From Acidobacteriota bacterium (lineage in GTDB: Bacteria; Acidobacteriota; Vicinamibacteria; Marinacidobacterales; Marinacidobacteraceae), in contig JAPPGX010000147.1 in assembly GCA_028877265.1 (NCBI GenBank), positions 1 through 41,452 on the forward strand: a DNA stretch of 41,452 bases. The letters run 5' to 3'. Of the stretch, positions 26,306 through 34,559 are shown one piece after another. Position 1 is the stretch's first letter; every line of letters begins with the position of its first letter. The notes below the pieces were generated by a model. That model had not been told where the DNA came from and made no database searches. It saw only the letters and a program-made list of their open reading frames with translations. A program made the position numbers and the translations under genes.

Positions 26306-28207
26306 ATGATCCTTGAGTATTTCCGCGACCGCCGGTCGGTCGGCTGGTTCGTCGGCGCCGGCCTGCTCGCGCTGGTCATCCTGGCGTTCGTCGCCCTCTA
26401 TTTCCCGGACTTCATGGGAGACCCGGCCACTGCCGCGATGCGCCGCGGCGTCGCCTGGGTGGATGGCGAAGCGATCCCGGCATCGACCTTCCTGGACCGG
26501 TATCGGAACGTCGCGCGCATGTACCAGGAACAGAGCGGCGGCGACTTCTCTCCCGCCCTGGCCCGTCAACTCGGCATTCCGGACCAGGTCGTAGGCGAAC
26601 TCGTGCGCAGCCAGGTGCTGGTCCGGGAAGCGGAACGTCTCGGAATCGAGGTCACCAACGCCGAGGTCGGAACCAGCATCGCCACCTCTCCCACCTTTCA
26701 GGAGAACGGAGTCTTCATCGGCCGGGACGCCTATCTCGCCATGCTGCGCGCCGCCCGGCTGAACCCGCGGGACTTCGAGGATTCCGTCAGGTCCGACCTG
26801 ATGACGGAGAAGCTCCGGTCGCTGGTCACCGAGTCACCGCACGTGTCCGATCTGGAACTGAGGGAGGAGTACCGGCGCCGCAACGAGAACGCCTCGCTCG
26901 ACGTCTGGTTCCTCACCGTAGACAGCCGGCGCGGCGACGTGGAGGTCACCGAGGCGGAGGCGCGCGAGCGCTATGAGGCGGAACCGGCGGCGTTCGAAGT
27001 CCCGGAGCAGCGGCGGATCCGCTACCTGACGCTCTCCGAGCAGATCCTCGCCGAGGAGGTCTCGGTCCGGCAGCGCGAGATCCAGCGCTACTACAACCGC
27101 AACCTGTTCCGGTACCAGACGGGGGAGCAGGCGGAAGCCAGTCATATCCTGCTGCAGGCGGAGACGGAAACCGATGAGGACGCCACCCGCACCCTCGCGG
27201 CCCGGCTCGCAGAGCGGGCGCGCACCGGCGAAGACTTCGCGGAACTCGCGCGGACCTATTCCGCCGACGAAGCGACCCGGGAAGCGGGGGGAGCCCTCGG
27301 CGTCTTCGGCCCGGAGGAAATGGTGCCCGAGTTCTCGGAAGCGGTCTTCAGCATGATGCCGGGCGAGATCAGCGATCCCGTTCGCACCGACTACGGCTGG
27401 CACGTGGTGCGGCTCGACAGCCGCCAACCCGCGGAGACCCGGGAGTTGAGCGACGTGGAGGGCGAGATCGAAAGCCGCCTGCGGCAGGAAAAGGCCGGCG
27501 ATCTCCTCACCGAGCGGGCCCTCGAACTGGAGGAGCTCGTCGCGGGCGCCGATTCGCTGGACGAACTGACCCGCGACCACCCGCTGCTGATCCCTCAGGA
27601 ATCGGACTTCTTCGCCGCCGGGGAATCGGTTGCCGGGGCCGGTTCGGCGGCGCTCTCCACGCTCGCTTTCGAACTCGAAATCGGAGCGGTGGGGGGCCCG
27701 CTCCGGCTGCCGACCGGCTACGGCTTCGTGGAAGTCCTCGAGGAACGGCCGCCCCACGTCCCCGAGTTCGAGGACATTCGCGAGCAGGTGATTGCCGAAC
27801 TCGAGGAAGAGCGAGCCCGTTCCCTGGCTGAGGAGGCCGGACAGGCGCTTCGGGACCGGGTCGCCGGCGGCCGGACCGTCGAAACCGATCCCACGCCCCT
27901 GGAGCGCTGGTTCCGCGGGAGTCCGCTCGGGATCGCCGGAATGCTCCCCGACCACGAGGAGACGGTCTTCGGCGCCGAGGTCGGAGACGTCGTCGGCCCG
28001 CTGGAGGCAGACCGCGGCTACGCCGTCATCCGGATCAACGGAAAAGAGGGTTTCGCCGAGGCGACGTTCGAAGAGCAGCAGGAGCCGTTCCGGGCGCAGA
28101 TGGCCGAAGAAAAGAAACAGCGGATCTGGGCCGCGTTCGTCGGGGCCGCGGGCGAGCGCTACGAGATCCGTATCGACCGCCAGGCGCTCAACGACCTGAT
28201 CGGGTGA
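26306..28207 (+). CDS. Membrane-anchored peptidyl-prolyl isomerase (PpiD/SurA-like)
   Basis: A 633-residue periplasmic folding factor with an N-terminal membrane anchor (residues 15-35, FVGAGLLALVILAFVALYF). A SurA_N-type chaperone region includes RLGIEVTNAEVGTSIA. A parvulin domain is at about residues 275-375 (EASHILLQAETETDEDATRT, then FAELARTYSADEATREAGG and YGWHVVRLD). A second, more degenerate rotamase-like region follows. The overall layout matches PpiD, which assists outer-membrane and secreted proteins leaving the Sec channel. It is the first gene of a six-gene operon. The start at 26306 is chosen over 26255 because it places the anchor at the N-terminus. Confidence 0.85.
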   Translation: MILEYFRDRRSVGWFVGAGLLALVILAFVALYFPDFMGDPATAAMRRGVAWVDGEAIPASTFLDRYRNVARMYQEQSGGDFSPALARQLGIPDQVVGELVRSQVLVREAERLGIEVTNAEVGTSIATSPTFQENGVFIGRDAYLAMLRAARLNPRDFEDSVRSDLMTEKLRSLVTESPHVSDLELREEYRRRNENASLDVWFLTVDSRRGDVEVTEAEARERYEAEPAAFEVPEQRRIRYLTLSEQILAEEVSVRQREIQRYYNRNLFRYQTGEQAEASHILLQAETETDEDATRTLAARLAERARTGEDFAELARTYSADEATREAGGALGVFGPEEMVPEFSEAVFSMMPGEISDPVRTDYGWHVVRLDSRQPAETRELSDVEGEIESRLRQEKAGDLLTERALELEELVAGADSLDELTRDHPLLIPQESDFFAAGESVAGAGSAALSTLAFELEIGAVGGPLRLPTGYGFVEVLEERPPHVPEFEDIREQVIAELEEERARSLAEEAGQALRDRVAGGRTVETDPTPLERWFRGSPLGIAGMLPDHEETVFGAEVGDVVGPLEADRGYAVIRINGKEGFAEATFEEQQEPFRAQMAEEKKQRIWAAFVGAAGERYEIRIDRQALNDLIG

Positions 28208-28226
28208 GTTCCACCACAGACTGCTG

Positions 28227-28574
28227 ATGCAACTTGACCTGAAGGAACGGGGCGGCGTCTCGCTGCTGCAATTGAACGGCCGCCTGGTGGACGGCCACGG
28301 TGACCAGGAGCTTCGGGAGGCCGTGGACGTGCTCCTCGATTCGGGCCGCACCCGCATCGTCGTCGATCTCAGCGGGGTCAGCGCGATCGATAGCGCGGGC
28401 CTCGGGGAACTCGTCGCGGCCGCAAGGCGGGTCGCCCGCGCGGGCGGCGCCCTCAAGGCCCTCCACCCGCGGGAGCGCGTCGTTCACGTGATGAACGTCG
28501 CCCGGGTGCTGCCGCTGTTCGAGGTGTTCGAGACCGAAGATCAGGCGGTCGCCAGCTTCACGACGGACGCCTGA
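28227..28574 (+). CDS. STAS-domain anti-sigma factor antagonist (RsbV/SpoIIAA-like)
   Basis: A 115-residue single STAS domain. The core reads IVVDLSGVSAIDSAGLGELV, with the conserved phosphorylatable serine in DSAGLG. Unphosphorylated antagonists of this type bind the RsbW kinase and free a sigma factor. The gene lies 19 bp after the ppiD-like gene and 22 bp before moeA, in one operon. An RsbW-type kinase is encoded at 18658-19113 in the divergent mreB operon and is the natural partner candidate. STAS domains also work in other systems, so the pairing is inferred. Confidence 0.87.
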   Translation: MQLDLKERGGVSLLQLNGRLVDGHGDQELREAVDVLLDSGRTRIVVDLSGVSAIDSAGLGELVAAARRVARAGGALKALHPRERVVHVMNVARVLPLFEVFETEDQAVASFTTDA

Positions 28575-28596
28575 CCGCCGGGATCCCCAGACGTCC

Positions 28597-29862
28597 TTGA
28601 TCTCGGTCGAGGAAGCGCTCCGCCGGATCCTCGAGCGGGCTCCGCGCCTGCCGGCCGAGACGGTCGGGCTCGGAGCGGCCCGGGGGCGGGTGCTCCGGGA
28701 GGATGTCTTCGCGGACCGGGACCTGCCCCCCTTCCACCGCTCGGCGGTGGACGGCTATGCCGTCCGCGCCGCCTGCCTCGCGGGCGGCGGCCGGCTGCGG
28801 GTCGTCGACCAGATCCCCGCGGGGACGATGCCGAAGGTCCGGTTGGGCCCGGGAGAAGCGGCTGCCATCATGACGGGAGCCCCGCTGCCGGAAGGCGCGG
28901 ACGCCGCGATCATGGTGGAGGACACCGTTCGCGACGGAGACTTCGTCGTGTGGCCGGCTCCGGGAAGGACGCCGCCCGCCGTCGAGCCGGGGAACCGGGT
29001 CACCGCCCGGGGCGCCGAGGTTCTGCGGGGTGCGAAGCTCCTCGAGGCCGGCGTCCGGGTCTCGCCGGCGGCCGTGGGGCTGCTCGCCACCGTCGGCAAG
29101 GTCCGGGTGGAGGTCGCCCGGCGGCCTCGGATCGCCGTGTTCTCCACGGGCGACGAGCTCCGGCATCCGCGGACCGCCAGACCGCGGCCCGCGGAGATCC
29201 GGGACGCGAACAGCCACCTGATCGCCGCCCGCTGCCGCGCCCTGGGACTCCCGGTCCGGCGGTTGGGGTTCGCCGCCGATGATCCCGACCACCTTGCCGC
29301 GACAGTTGCTTCCGGCCTCGTCGCGGACGTGCTCTTCATCAGCGGCGGCGTGTCCATGGGGCGCTACGACTACGTCGAGCCGGTGCTCGAACGGGCCGGG
29401 GTCCGGCTCCTGGTGACCGCGGTCGCCATCCGTCCCGGCAAGCCTTTCGTCTTCGGGATCACCGGGGACGCCCCTCCGGTCCTCGTCTTCGGCCTGCCCG
29501 GCAATCCGGTTTCGGCGCTCACCACCTTCGAAGTCTTCGCCCGTCCGGCCCTCGATGCGATGCAGGGGGTCGCCGATGCGAGGCCGCCGCGCCCCTCGGT
29601 GCGCCTGCTCGCCCCGGTCAGGGGGAGCGGACCGCGGCGCGCCTTCCTGCCCGCCCGGGTGGGGGTCGCGGAGGACGGGACCCTGACGGCGCGGCCGATC
29701 CGCTCCCAGGGGTCGGGCGACATCGCGGCGGTGGCGCTCGCCAACGCCCTGGTGATCGTGCCGGAGGACACGGAGGCGATCCCCGCCGGAGCGAGCGTCG
29801 AAGCGCAACCGCTCCCCGGGTTTCCCGACGCCGGGGCCGGGTGGCATGATCCCCGCCGATGA
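28597..29862 (+). CDS. moeA: Molybdopterin molybdenumtransferase MoeA
   Basis: A 421-residue enzyme that inserts molybdate into adenylylated molybdopterin. Conserved stretches are DLPPFHRSAVDGYAV, IMTGAPLPEGADAAIMVEDT, the MoCF-like domain with VFSTGDEL, FISGGVSMGRYDYVE and FGLPGNPVSALTTFEVF. The TTG at 28597 gives the typical MISVEEAL start, although no clear Shine-Dalgarno precedes it. It overlaps moaC by ATGA (29859-29862). The pairing with moaC supports molybdenum cofactor synthesis, although the rest of the pathway is outside the window. Confidence 0.94.
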   Translation: MISVEEALRRILERAPRLPAETVGLGAARGRVLREDVFADRDLPPFHRSAVDGYAVRAACLAGGGRLRVVDQIPAGTMPKVRLGPGEAAAIMTGAPLPEGADAAIMVEDTVRDGDFVVWPAPGRTPPAVEPGNRVTARGAEVLRGAKLLEAGVRVSPAAVGLLATVGKVRVEVARRPRIAVFSTGDELRHPRTARPRPAEIRDANSHLIAARCRALGLPVRRLGFAADDPDHLAATVASGLVADVLFISGGVSMGRYDYVEPVLERAGVRLLVTAVAIRPGKPFVFGITGDAPPVLVFGLPGNPVSALTTFEVFARPALDAMQGVADARPPRPSVRLLAPVRGSGPRRAFLPARVGVAEDGTLTARPIRSQGSGDIAAVALANALVIVPEDTEAIPAGASVEAQPLPGFPDAGAGWHDPRR

Positions 29863-30368
29863 GTTCCGGCGGTTCTGAGCGCGCGGCGTCCGCGGCGCCC
29901 CTCAGCCATGTGGATTCGGGGGGAAGCGCGCGCATGGTGGACGTGGGAGCCAAACCCGTCACCGCGCGCGAAGCCGCCGCCGAAGCCTTCGTGAAGGTCT
30001 CGGAGGAGGCGCTCGAGATGGCGCGCCGCGGGAACGCACCCAAGGGCAGTGTGCTGGACACCGCGCGCCTCGCCGGGATTCAGGCGGCGAAGTCCTGCGC
30101 CACCCTGATCCCGCTGTGTCATCCCCTGCCCCTCGACCTCGCCGAGGTCTCGGCGGCGTTCGAGGAGACCGGGGTCCGCATCGTGTCCCGGATCCGGTGC
30201 CGGGCCTCCACCGGGGCGGAGATGGAGGCGCTCACCGCGGCTTCCGTGGCCGCCCTCACGGTCTACGACATGCTGAAGGCCGCGGACCGGGCGATGGTGA
30301 TCGGGCCGGTCCGCCTCCTCGAGAAGAGCGGCGGGGCGAGCGGCGACTGGAGGGCCGACGGTGCCTGA
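29859..30368 (+). CDS. moaC: Cyclic pyranopterin monophosphate synthase MoaC
   Basis: A 169-residue protein that converts the MoaA product to cyclic pyranopterin monophosphate. Signatures are LSHVDSGGSARMVDVGAKPV, KGSVLDTARLAGIQAAK, LIPLCHPLPL and the active-site MEALTAASVAALTVYDMLKA. Start ATG overlaps the moeA stop by ATGA, and its 3' end overlaps larE by eight bases. The short N-terminal lead (about 15 residues) is slightly longer than usual. Confidence 0.95.
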   Translation: MSSGGSERAASAAPLSHVDSGGSARMVDVGAKPVTAREAAAEAFVKVSEEALEMARRGNAPKGSVLDTARLAGIQAAKSCATLIPLCHPLPLDLAEVSAAFEETGVRIVSRIRCRASTGAEMEALTAASVAALTVYDMLKAADRAMVIGPVRLLEKSGGASGDWRADGA

Positions 30369-31203
30369 GGCGCGGGACACCCTGCTGGCCGCTCTCAAGG
30401 CGGAGGGCTCGGTCGTCGTGGCGCTCAGCGGCGGGGTGGACAGCGCGACGCTGGCGGTCCTGTCCCACCTGGCGCTCGGGGAGCGCAGCCTGGCGGTCAC
30501 CGGGGTGAGCGCGAGCCTCTCCCGTCATCAGCAGGGGCTCGTCGAGTCGGTCCTCCGCGCCCATCCCATGCCCCATGAGTGGCTCGCGACGGACGAGTTG
30601 GCCTCCGCGGACTACCGCCGGAACGGTGCGGATCGCTGCTTTCACTGCAAGCACGAGCTCTACGGCCTGCTGCGGGAGGTCGCCGACGCACGCGGCTTCG
30701 CCGCCGTCCTGGACGGCACGAACGCAGGCGACGTGGGGGACGTCCGTCCGGGACGGCGCGCGGCGGCGCTCCACGGCGTCCGCTCGCCGTTCCTCGAGGC
30801 CGGAATCGGCAAGGCGGCCGTCCGGGCGCTGGCCCGCGAACTGGGCCTGCCGGTGGCCGAGGAACCGGCGTCAGCATGTCTCGCCTCCCGCGTTCCCGGC
30901 ACGATCCAGATCGACGCGGGGGTCCTGAACCAGGTCGAGGCCGGTGAAGAGGCGCTCCGGGAGTTCGGTTTCTCCGCCTTCCGGGTCCGCCACCACGGGG
31001 ACCTCGCCCGCATCGAGTTGCCGCCCGGAGAGATTCCCCGCGCCCTCAGCCCGCAGGTCGGGGGCCACCTCGCGGAGCGCCTGCTGGGTCTGGGGTACCG
31101 CCGGGTGGCGGTGGACCTCCGCGGCTACCGGCCCGCCGGTCTCGCGACGCCGTTCGATCCGGACCGCGACCTCGCTTTTCTGCCCGCGAGCGCCGGGGGC
31201 TGA
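30361..31203 (+). CDS. larE: LarE-like ATP-dependent sacrificial sulfur transferase
   Basis: A 280-residue PP-loop protein with the ATP-binding SGGVDSATLAVLS motif near residue 23. The pair RCFHCKHELYGLL (Cys93, Cys96) and the motif EEPASACLASRVPGT (Cys173) are characteristic of LarE. LarE adenylates and sulfurates a nicotinic acid adenine dinucleotide-derived precursor for the nickel-pincer cofactor of lactate racemase, giving up its own cysteine sulfur in some species. No larA, larB or larC lies in the window; instead it overlaps moaC and precedes a metallo-beta-lactamase-fold gene. The substrate here is therefore open, and a sulfur-transfer role beside molybdenum cofactor genes is possible. 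Confidence 0.88.
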   Translation: MPEARDTLLAALKAEGSVVVALSGGVDSATLAVLSHLALGERSLAVTGVSASLSRHQQGLVESVLRAHPMPHEWLATDELASADYRRNGADRCFHCKHELYGLLREVADARGFAAVLDGTNAGDVGDVRPGRRAAALHGVRSPFLEAGIGKAAVRALARELGLPVAEEPASACLASRVPGTIQIDAGVLNQVEAGEEALREFGFSAFRVRHHGDLARIELPPGEIPRALSPQVGGHLAERLLGLGYRRVAVDLRGYRPAGLATPFDPDRDLAFLPASAGG

Positions 31204-31213
31204 CCGCGGAAAT

Positions 31214-32290
31214 TTGCTCGAAATCCGGATCCTCGCCGACCCCGAAGAGGACGACGGTTCCGGCCGGACCGTCGAGGTCCGCCTCACCGCCCGGCCACGG
31301 CCGGACGAGGACCCGCTCGAGGACTCCCGGCTCTTCGCCACGGGGGACCGGGAACGCATCGTGGCGTTCGTCGCGGAGATGCTCGAACGGCATGCGGCCG
31401 CGCTTCCGGCGCCCCGGCTGGAGTGCTGCCGGCGCTGTGACCGCGCGCTCGACCCGCAGGCGGAAGGCGACGGGCGGCGACCCTTCGTCTGCCGGAGCTG
31501 CCAGGAGGTGGCGCGGGATCCCCGGCCGGCCGTACCCGAGAGCGCCGGTGAGGGAGTCGAGGTGCGCTTTCTCGGGACGGGCGACGCCTTCGGCGCCGGC
31601 GGAAAGCGCCAGGCCGCGATCTTCGTACGGGCCCTCGGCAGCCGGCTCGGGCTCCTGCTGGACGCCGGGCCGGGGTGCCACGCCGCCCTCCGCGCCGAGG
31701 GGCTCACGAGCGACGACCTCGGGGGCGTGGTGCTGAGCCACTTCCACGGAGACCACTACGGGGGGATCCCGTTTCTCGAACTCGACGCGATGCGGAGCGG
31801 ACGCAGCGAACCGCTCCGGATCATCGCCCCTCCGGGCGCGCGGGAACGGCTGGCGACGCTCCGGGATTGCCTCTACCGCGATCTGTCCATCCCGTTCGAG
31901 GAAGAGATAACGGACGCGCTCCCCGGCGAGACCATCGGCCTGCCGGCGGCCCTGGGAGGCGGCTCCGCCCGGGCCCTGGCGGCGCGCCACCAGCCCGAAG
32001 CCTGGGCGTTCTCGTGGAAGCTGGACCTCGGCGGCCGGACCGTGGTCTATTCGGGCGACACCGCCTTCAGCGACGAACTGATCGCCGAGTCGGCGGCGGC
32101 CGACCTCCTGATCCACGAGTGCACGTCACTCGAAGCGCTTCCCGGTCACACCTCCCATCGGGAGCTGGAGGAGGCGGCGTCCCGGATCACAGCCCGCCGG
32201 GTGCTGCTGGTGCACACCGGCGAGGACGTTCTGGGCGCGACTGGCCTGGCGTTTGAGCGGGCCCACGACGGATTGCGGGTCGTGGTCTAG
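31214..32290 (+). CDS. Metallo-beta-lactamase-fold hydrolase with N-terminal zinc-ribbon region
   Basis: About 358 residues from a TTG at 31214, ten bases after the larE stop; the longer open frame into larE has no homology. Residues 1-75 match nothing I know. Two Cys pairs follow (CCRRCDRALD and FVCRSCQEVA), a zinc-ribbon-like element. From about residue 120 there is an RNase Z/MBL-type domain: VRFLGTGDAFGAGG, metal site LSHFHGDHYGG, YSGDTAFSD, LIHECTS and GHTSHRELEE. It is probably a zinc-dependent hydrolase or phosphodiesterase. Fusion of an unknown N-terminal region and zinc ribbon to the MBL fold, at the end of a moeA-moaC-larE operon, is unusual. Confidence 0.78.
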   Translation: MLEIRILADPEEDDGSGRTVEVRLTARPRPDEDPLEDSRLFATGDRERIVAFVAEMLERHAAALPAPRLECCRRCDRALDPQAEGDGRRPFVCRSCQEVARDPRPAVPESAGEGVEVRFLGTGDAFGAGGKRQAAIFVRALGSRLGLLLDAGPGCHAALRAEGLTSDDLGGVVLSHFHGDHYGGIPFLELDAMRSGRSEPLRIIAPPGARERLATLRDCLYRDLSIPFEEEITDALPGETIGLPAALGGGSARALAARHQPEAWAFSWKLDLGGRTVVYSGDTAFSDELIAESAAADLLIHECTSLEALPGHTSHRELEEAASRITARRVLLVHTGEDVLGATGLAFERAHDGLRVVV

Positions 32291-32587
32291 CCGGCGCGCC
32301 GGCCTCCGGCCGGCATCGCCAAGCGCAGTGAGGCGAACCCCACTCCCGCAAACCAGACCAGAGCGCCGCGGCAGCGGGCTCCCAATCTCAAGCCGACCCG
32401 GTGGCGCACACGGCTTGGAGCGCCGGCTTCCAGCCGGCATCGCCGAGCGCAGCGAGGCGAAACTGCGCGCCCAACCAGAACAGAGCGCGGCGGCAGCGGG
32501 CTCCCAACCCCAAACCGGCCCGGTGGCGCACACGGCCTGGAGCGCCGGCCCCCGGCCGGCATCGCCGAGCGCAGCGAGGCGAAACTT
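32291..32587. repeat. Tandem 122-bp repeat, two full copies and one partial
   Basis: Copies are 32291-32416, 32417-32538 and 32539-32587 (partial). Each begins with a palindrome GCCGGC-N5-GCCGGC, followed by CATCGCC, AGCGCAG and GAGGCGAA blocks. The full copies also share CAGCGGGCTCCCAA and GGTGGCGCACACGGC. They fill the gap between the 3' ends of the MBL gene and tatA. There is no credible coding frame. A single copy of the palindromic head, inverted, lies at 38041-38066. The arrangement resembles REP/BIME-type intergenic repeats. Confidence 0.85.
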
Positions 32588-32638
32588 GCGTCGTCTATCA
32601 GCAGCCCAAGGGGCCACCCGCGCGGCGACGGCAGTCGC

Positions 32639-32866
32639 TCAGTCGTCGTTCTTGCCGGAGGAGGAGTCGTCCTCGGAACCGGCATCGGGGTTCGTGACGC
32701 TCTTCATGGAGTTCCGGAAGTTCCGGATCCCCGCTCCGAGGCCCTTCCCGAGCTGGGGAAGCCGCGAACCCCCGAAGATGAGGATCACGATCCCCAGAAT
32801 GATCAGGAGTTCGGTCGCCCCGAAGGGGCCGACCAAGAGGACCGGGACCCACAGGAAGGAAGTCAT
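32639..32866 (-). CDS. tatA: Sec-independent translocase subunit TatA
   Basis: A 75-residue protein with one N-terminal membrane helix (ATELLIILGIVILIFGGSRL), an amphipathic helix (PQLGKGLGAGIRNFRNSMKS) and a short acidic tail (SEDDSSSGKNDD), the TatA layout. It forms the pore-like assembly that moves folded Tat substrates. The start ATG at 32866 is only six bases after a TAGAAT hexamer, which suggests a leaderless message. tatB and tatC are not in the window. Convergent with the MBL gene across the tandem repeats. Confidence 0.9.
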   Translation of the reverse strand: MTSFLWVPVLLVGPFGATELLIILGIVILIFGGSRLPQLGKGLGAGIRNFRNSMKSVTNPDAGSEDDSSSGKNDD

Positions 32867-32872
32867 GGGGCG

Positions 32873-32878
32873 ATTCTA
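32873..32878 (-). promoter_or_regulatory. -10 element of tatA, six bases before the ATG
   Basis: TAGAAT on the minus strand is separated from the tatA ATG by CGCCCC. Transcription would start at or next to the start codon. No Shine-Dalgarno fits in that space. Confidence 0.5.
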
Positions 32879-33006
32879 TCCGCTTACTCCCCGCCGCCGG
32901 GCAACGGCCACGCTGCGAGTCGGCCAGTACGGCGAGGACGCTAGAGTCCCGATTCCACTTCACGAACCCGCCTACGAGCGGGACTGATCACAACGAGAGG
33001 ATACCT

Positions 33007-33492
33007 ATGGAGCGTGAGCAGATCAGGTGGGCGCCGCTACTTTCCTTCGAGGTGTACCGCATCGACGAAGTGAATCTTCTGACCGACAGAGCCGGGGTCT
33101 ACATGTTCGTCAAGCGGGAGTGGATGCCAGCGACTCAGAACCATCTAGCAGGATGGCAGTCGACACCCCTCTACGTCGGGAAGACAGGCGATTTCACGGA
33201 ACGGCTCTCCAACCACCAAAAATGGGAGCCGGCGGCACGCCTGGGCATGACCGACATTCACTTCTTGAACACGACAGACCCGGCCGACCGGACTCGCATC
33301 GAGGGTGCAATCTACGACCGTCTCCACCCGATCGGGCACCTGCCCCTGAACGACATCGCTCCACCGGGTTCAAAGGACGCGATTCTTCGCCCGCCTGGCA
33401 TCACCCCCTCTCGGCCGCCGGGTGTTCCTCCACTTCCAGCGACTTTCCACCTGCCTGTGCCGCTCCCAGGAGATTTCTCGCCAAAGAAGTGA
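33007..33492 (+). CDS. Small GIY-YIG nuclease-fold protein
   Basis: A 161-residue protein starting at ATG 33007 after GAGAGG. The GIY-YIG core is present: GVY at 30-32, YVG at 56-58, Arg66 and His70 in TERLSNH, Glu99 in RIEGAIYDRLHP and Asn115 in LPLND. The tail after residue 118 is proline-rich and probably disordered. There is no DNA-binding domain such as those of UvrC or homing endonucleases, so the partner or target is unknown. It may be a DNA nuclease from an accessory element. Its base composition is less GC-rich than its neighbours. It is a single gene flanked by tatA (divergent) and an ornithine cyclodeaminase-family gene (convergent). Confidence 0.75.
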   Translation: MEREQIRWAPLLSFEVYRIDEVNLLTDRAGVYMFVKREWMPATQNHLAGWQSTPLYVGKTGDFTERLSNHQKWEPAARLGMTDIHFLNTTDPADRTRIEGAIYDRLHPIGHLPLNDIAPPGSKDAILRPPGITPSRPPGVPPLPATFHLPVPLPGDFSPKK

Positions 33493-33558
33493 GGCCGAGC
33501 GCCCCCAAGAATCCCCGTCGCGAGATCGCGTTCGTCCTGGCGGCTCGTTGAATCAAAG

Positions 33559-34506
33559 TCAGCCAGTAGCGGCAAACGGCGTTGCGTCAGCCTTCGCGCG
33601 CCGGTACACGACCGCCGCCGCCGCAATGTCCTCGGCGGCGATCCCCTGGGACTCGAAGAGCGCCGGCCCCGCCGCCGCGCTCCGCTTCCCAGCCGCCACC
33701 ACCTCGCCGAGCGTCTCCAGGCCGTCCCATGCCAACTTCCCGGACGCGACGAGCGGCGCCAGATCACCGCATTCGATCCGCGCCTGCTCCCGGTCGTCCA
33801 CCACGATGCGGCCGGCGTGACGCACCGCGGCGGAATCGAGTTCACGCCGTCCGAGCGAGTTGCCTCCCGCCGCCACCACGAGAGCGCCCGGGGCGAGCCA
33901 CGCGCCCCGGACGACCGGTTCGGCGGAGCTCGTGACCGCGACGACGATGGGTTTGCCGCGGACCGCCGCCTCCCCGCTGGGCGCCGGTACGACCTCCACG
34001 CCGAGCCGGCCGGACATCTTCCGGGCGAACCGGGCTCGCCGTTCCGGATTCCGGCAAAACGCCTCCACCCGGGTGAGCGGGCGCACCAGTGCGAGGGCTT
34101 CCAACTGCGTTTCGGCCTGGTATCCGCACCCCACGATCCCCGCGCTGGACGCGCCGGGAGCTGCCAGGTAGTCCGCAGCGACCCCGGTGGCGGCGCCGGT
34201 CCGGATCTGCCCGAGGGCGTCGGCTTCCATGATCGCGGCAAGCGATCCGGTCTCCTGGTCGAAGAGAAGGAGCACGAAGCGCATACCGTCCCGGGCCGTC
34301 AGGTAGGTCTTGAGCCCCAGGTAGCCGAGCGCGGCACTCGAGGCGCTCATCGTGTGCAGCATCCGGCCCGGGACCCGGACCCGCTGCCGGGGCCCGTTCT
34401 GAGCTCCCCCCTCGCCGAGCTCCCGGAAGACCTCCTCGACCGCGTCCAGGGCGTCCCGCATCGGAAGGGCTTCGCGGACCAGCGATTCCGGGAAGTAGAG
34501 CGTCAC
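33559..34506 (-). CDS. Ornithine cyclodeaminase/mu-crystallin family protein
   Basis: About 315 residues. Family features are the N-terminal substrate region RVRVPGRMLHTMSA, the NAD(P)-binding AGIVGCGYQAETQLEAL, and AGRIVVDDREQARIECGDL. The family includes ornithine and lysine cyclodeaminases, imine reductases and alanine dehydrogenases, and sequence does not settle the substrate here. The GTG at 34504-34506 is chosen because TACCCT lies eight bases upstream; a TTG at 34510-34512 gives two more residues. It is divergent from nnr with only about 50 bp between start codons. A pathway link to the agmatine genes is possible but not supported by proximity. Confidence 0.85.
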   Translation of the reverse strand: MTLYFPESLVREALPMRDALDAVEEVFRELGEGGAQNGPRQRVRVPGRMLHTMSASSAALGYLGLKTYLTARDGMRFVLLLFDQETGSLAAIMEADALGQIRTGAATGVAADYLAAPGASSAGIVGCGYQAETQLEALALVRPLTRVEAFCRNPERRARFARKMSGRLGVEVVPAPSGEAAVRGKPIVVAVTSSAEPVVRGAWLAPGALVVAAGGNSLGRRELDSAAVRHAGRIVVDDREQARIECGDLAPLVASGKLAWDGLETLGEVVAAGKRSAAAGPALFESQGIAAEDIAAAAVVYRRAKADATPFAATG

Positions 34507-34514
34507 GGGCAAAA

Positions 34515-34552
34515 AGGGTACGCGGAGCGCCTCCCGGCCCCTTTCCTACAAT
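34515..34552. promoter_or_regulatory. Compact divergent promoter region with two leaderless -10 candidates
   Basis: Minus strand: TACCCT (34515-34520) eight bases before the GTG of the cyclodeaminase-family gene. Plus strand: TACAAT (34547-34552) seven bases before ATG 34560 of nnr. The upstream nnr ATG at 34551 would lie inside that -10, which argues for 34560. The whole divergent control region is only about 50 bp, with no room for two separate leaders. Confidence 0.45.
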
Positions 34553-34559
34553 GGACGCC

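Noticed and set aside
32291..32587. Possible CRISPR array
   Set aside because: Only three copies with a 122-bp period, imperfect repeats, no unique spacers and no cas genes.
32126..32685. Repetitive minus-strand frames through the tandem repeats
   Set aside because: They are translations of the 122-bp repeat and overlap the MBL gene and tatA; no sign of selection as protein.
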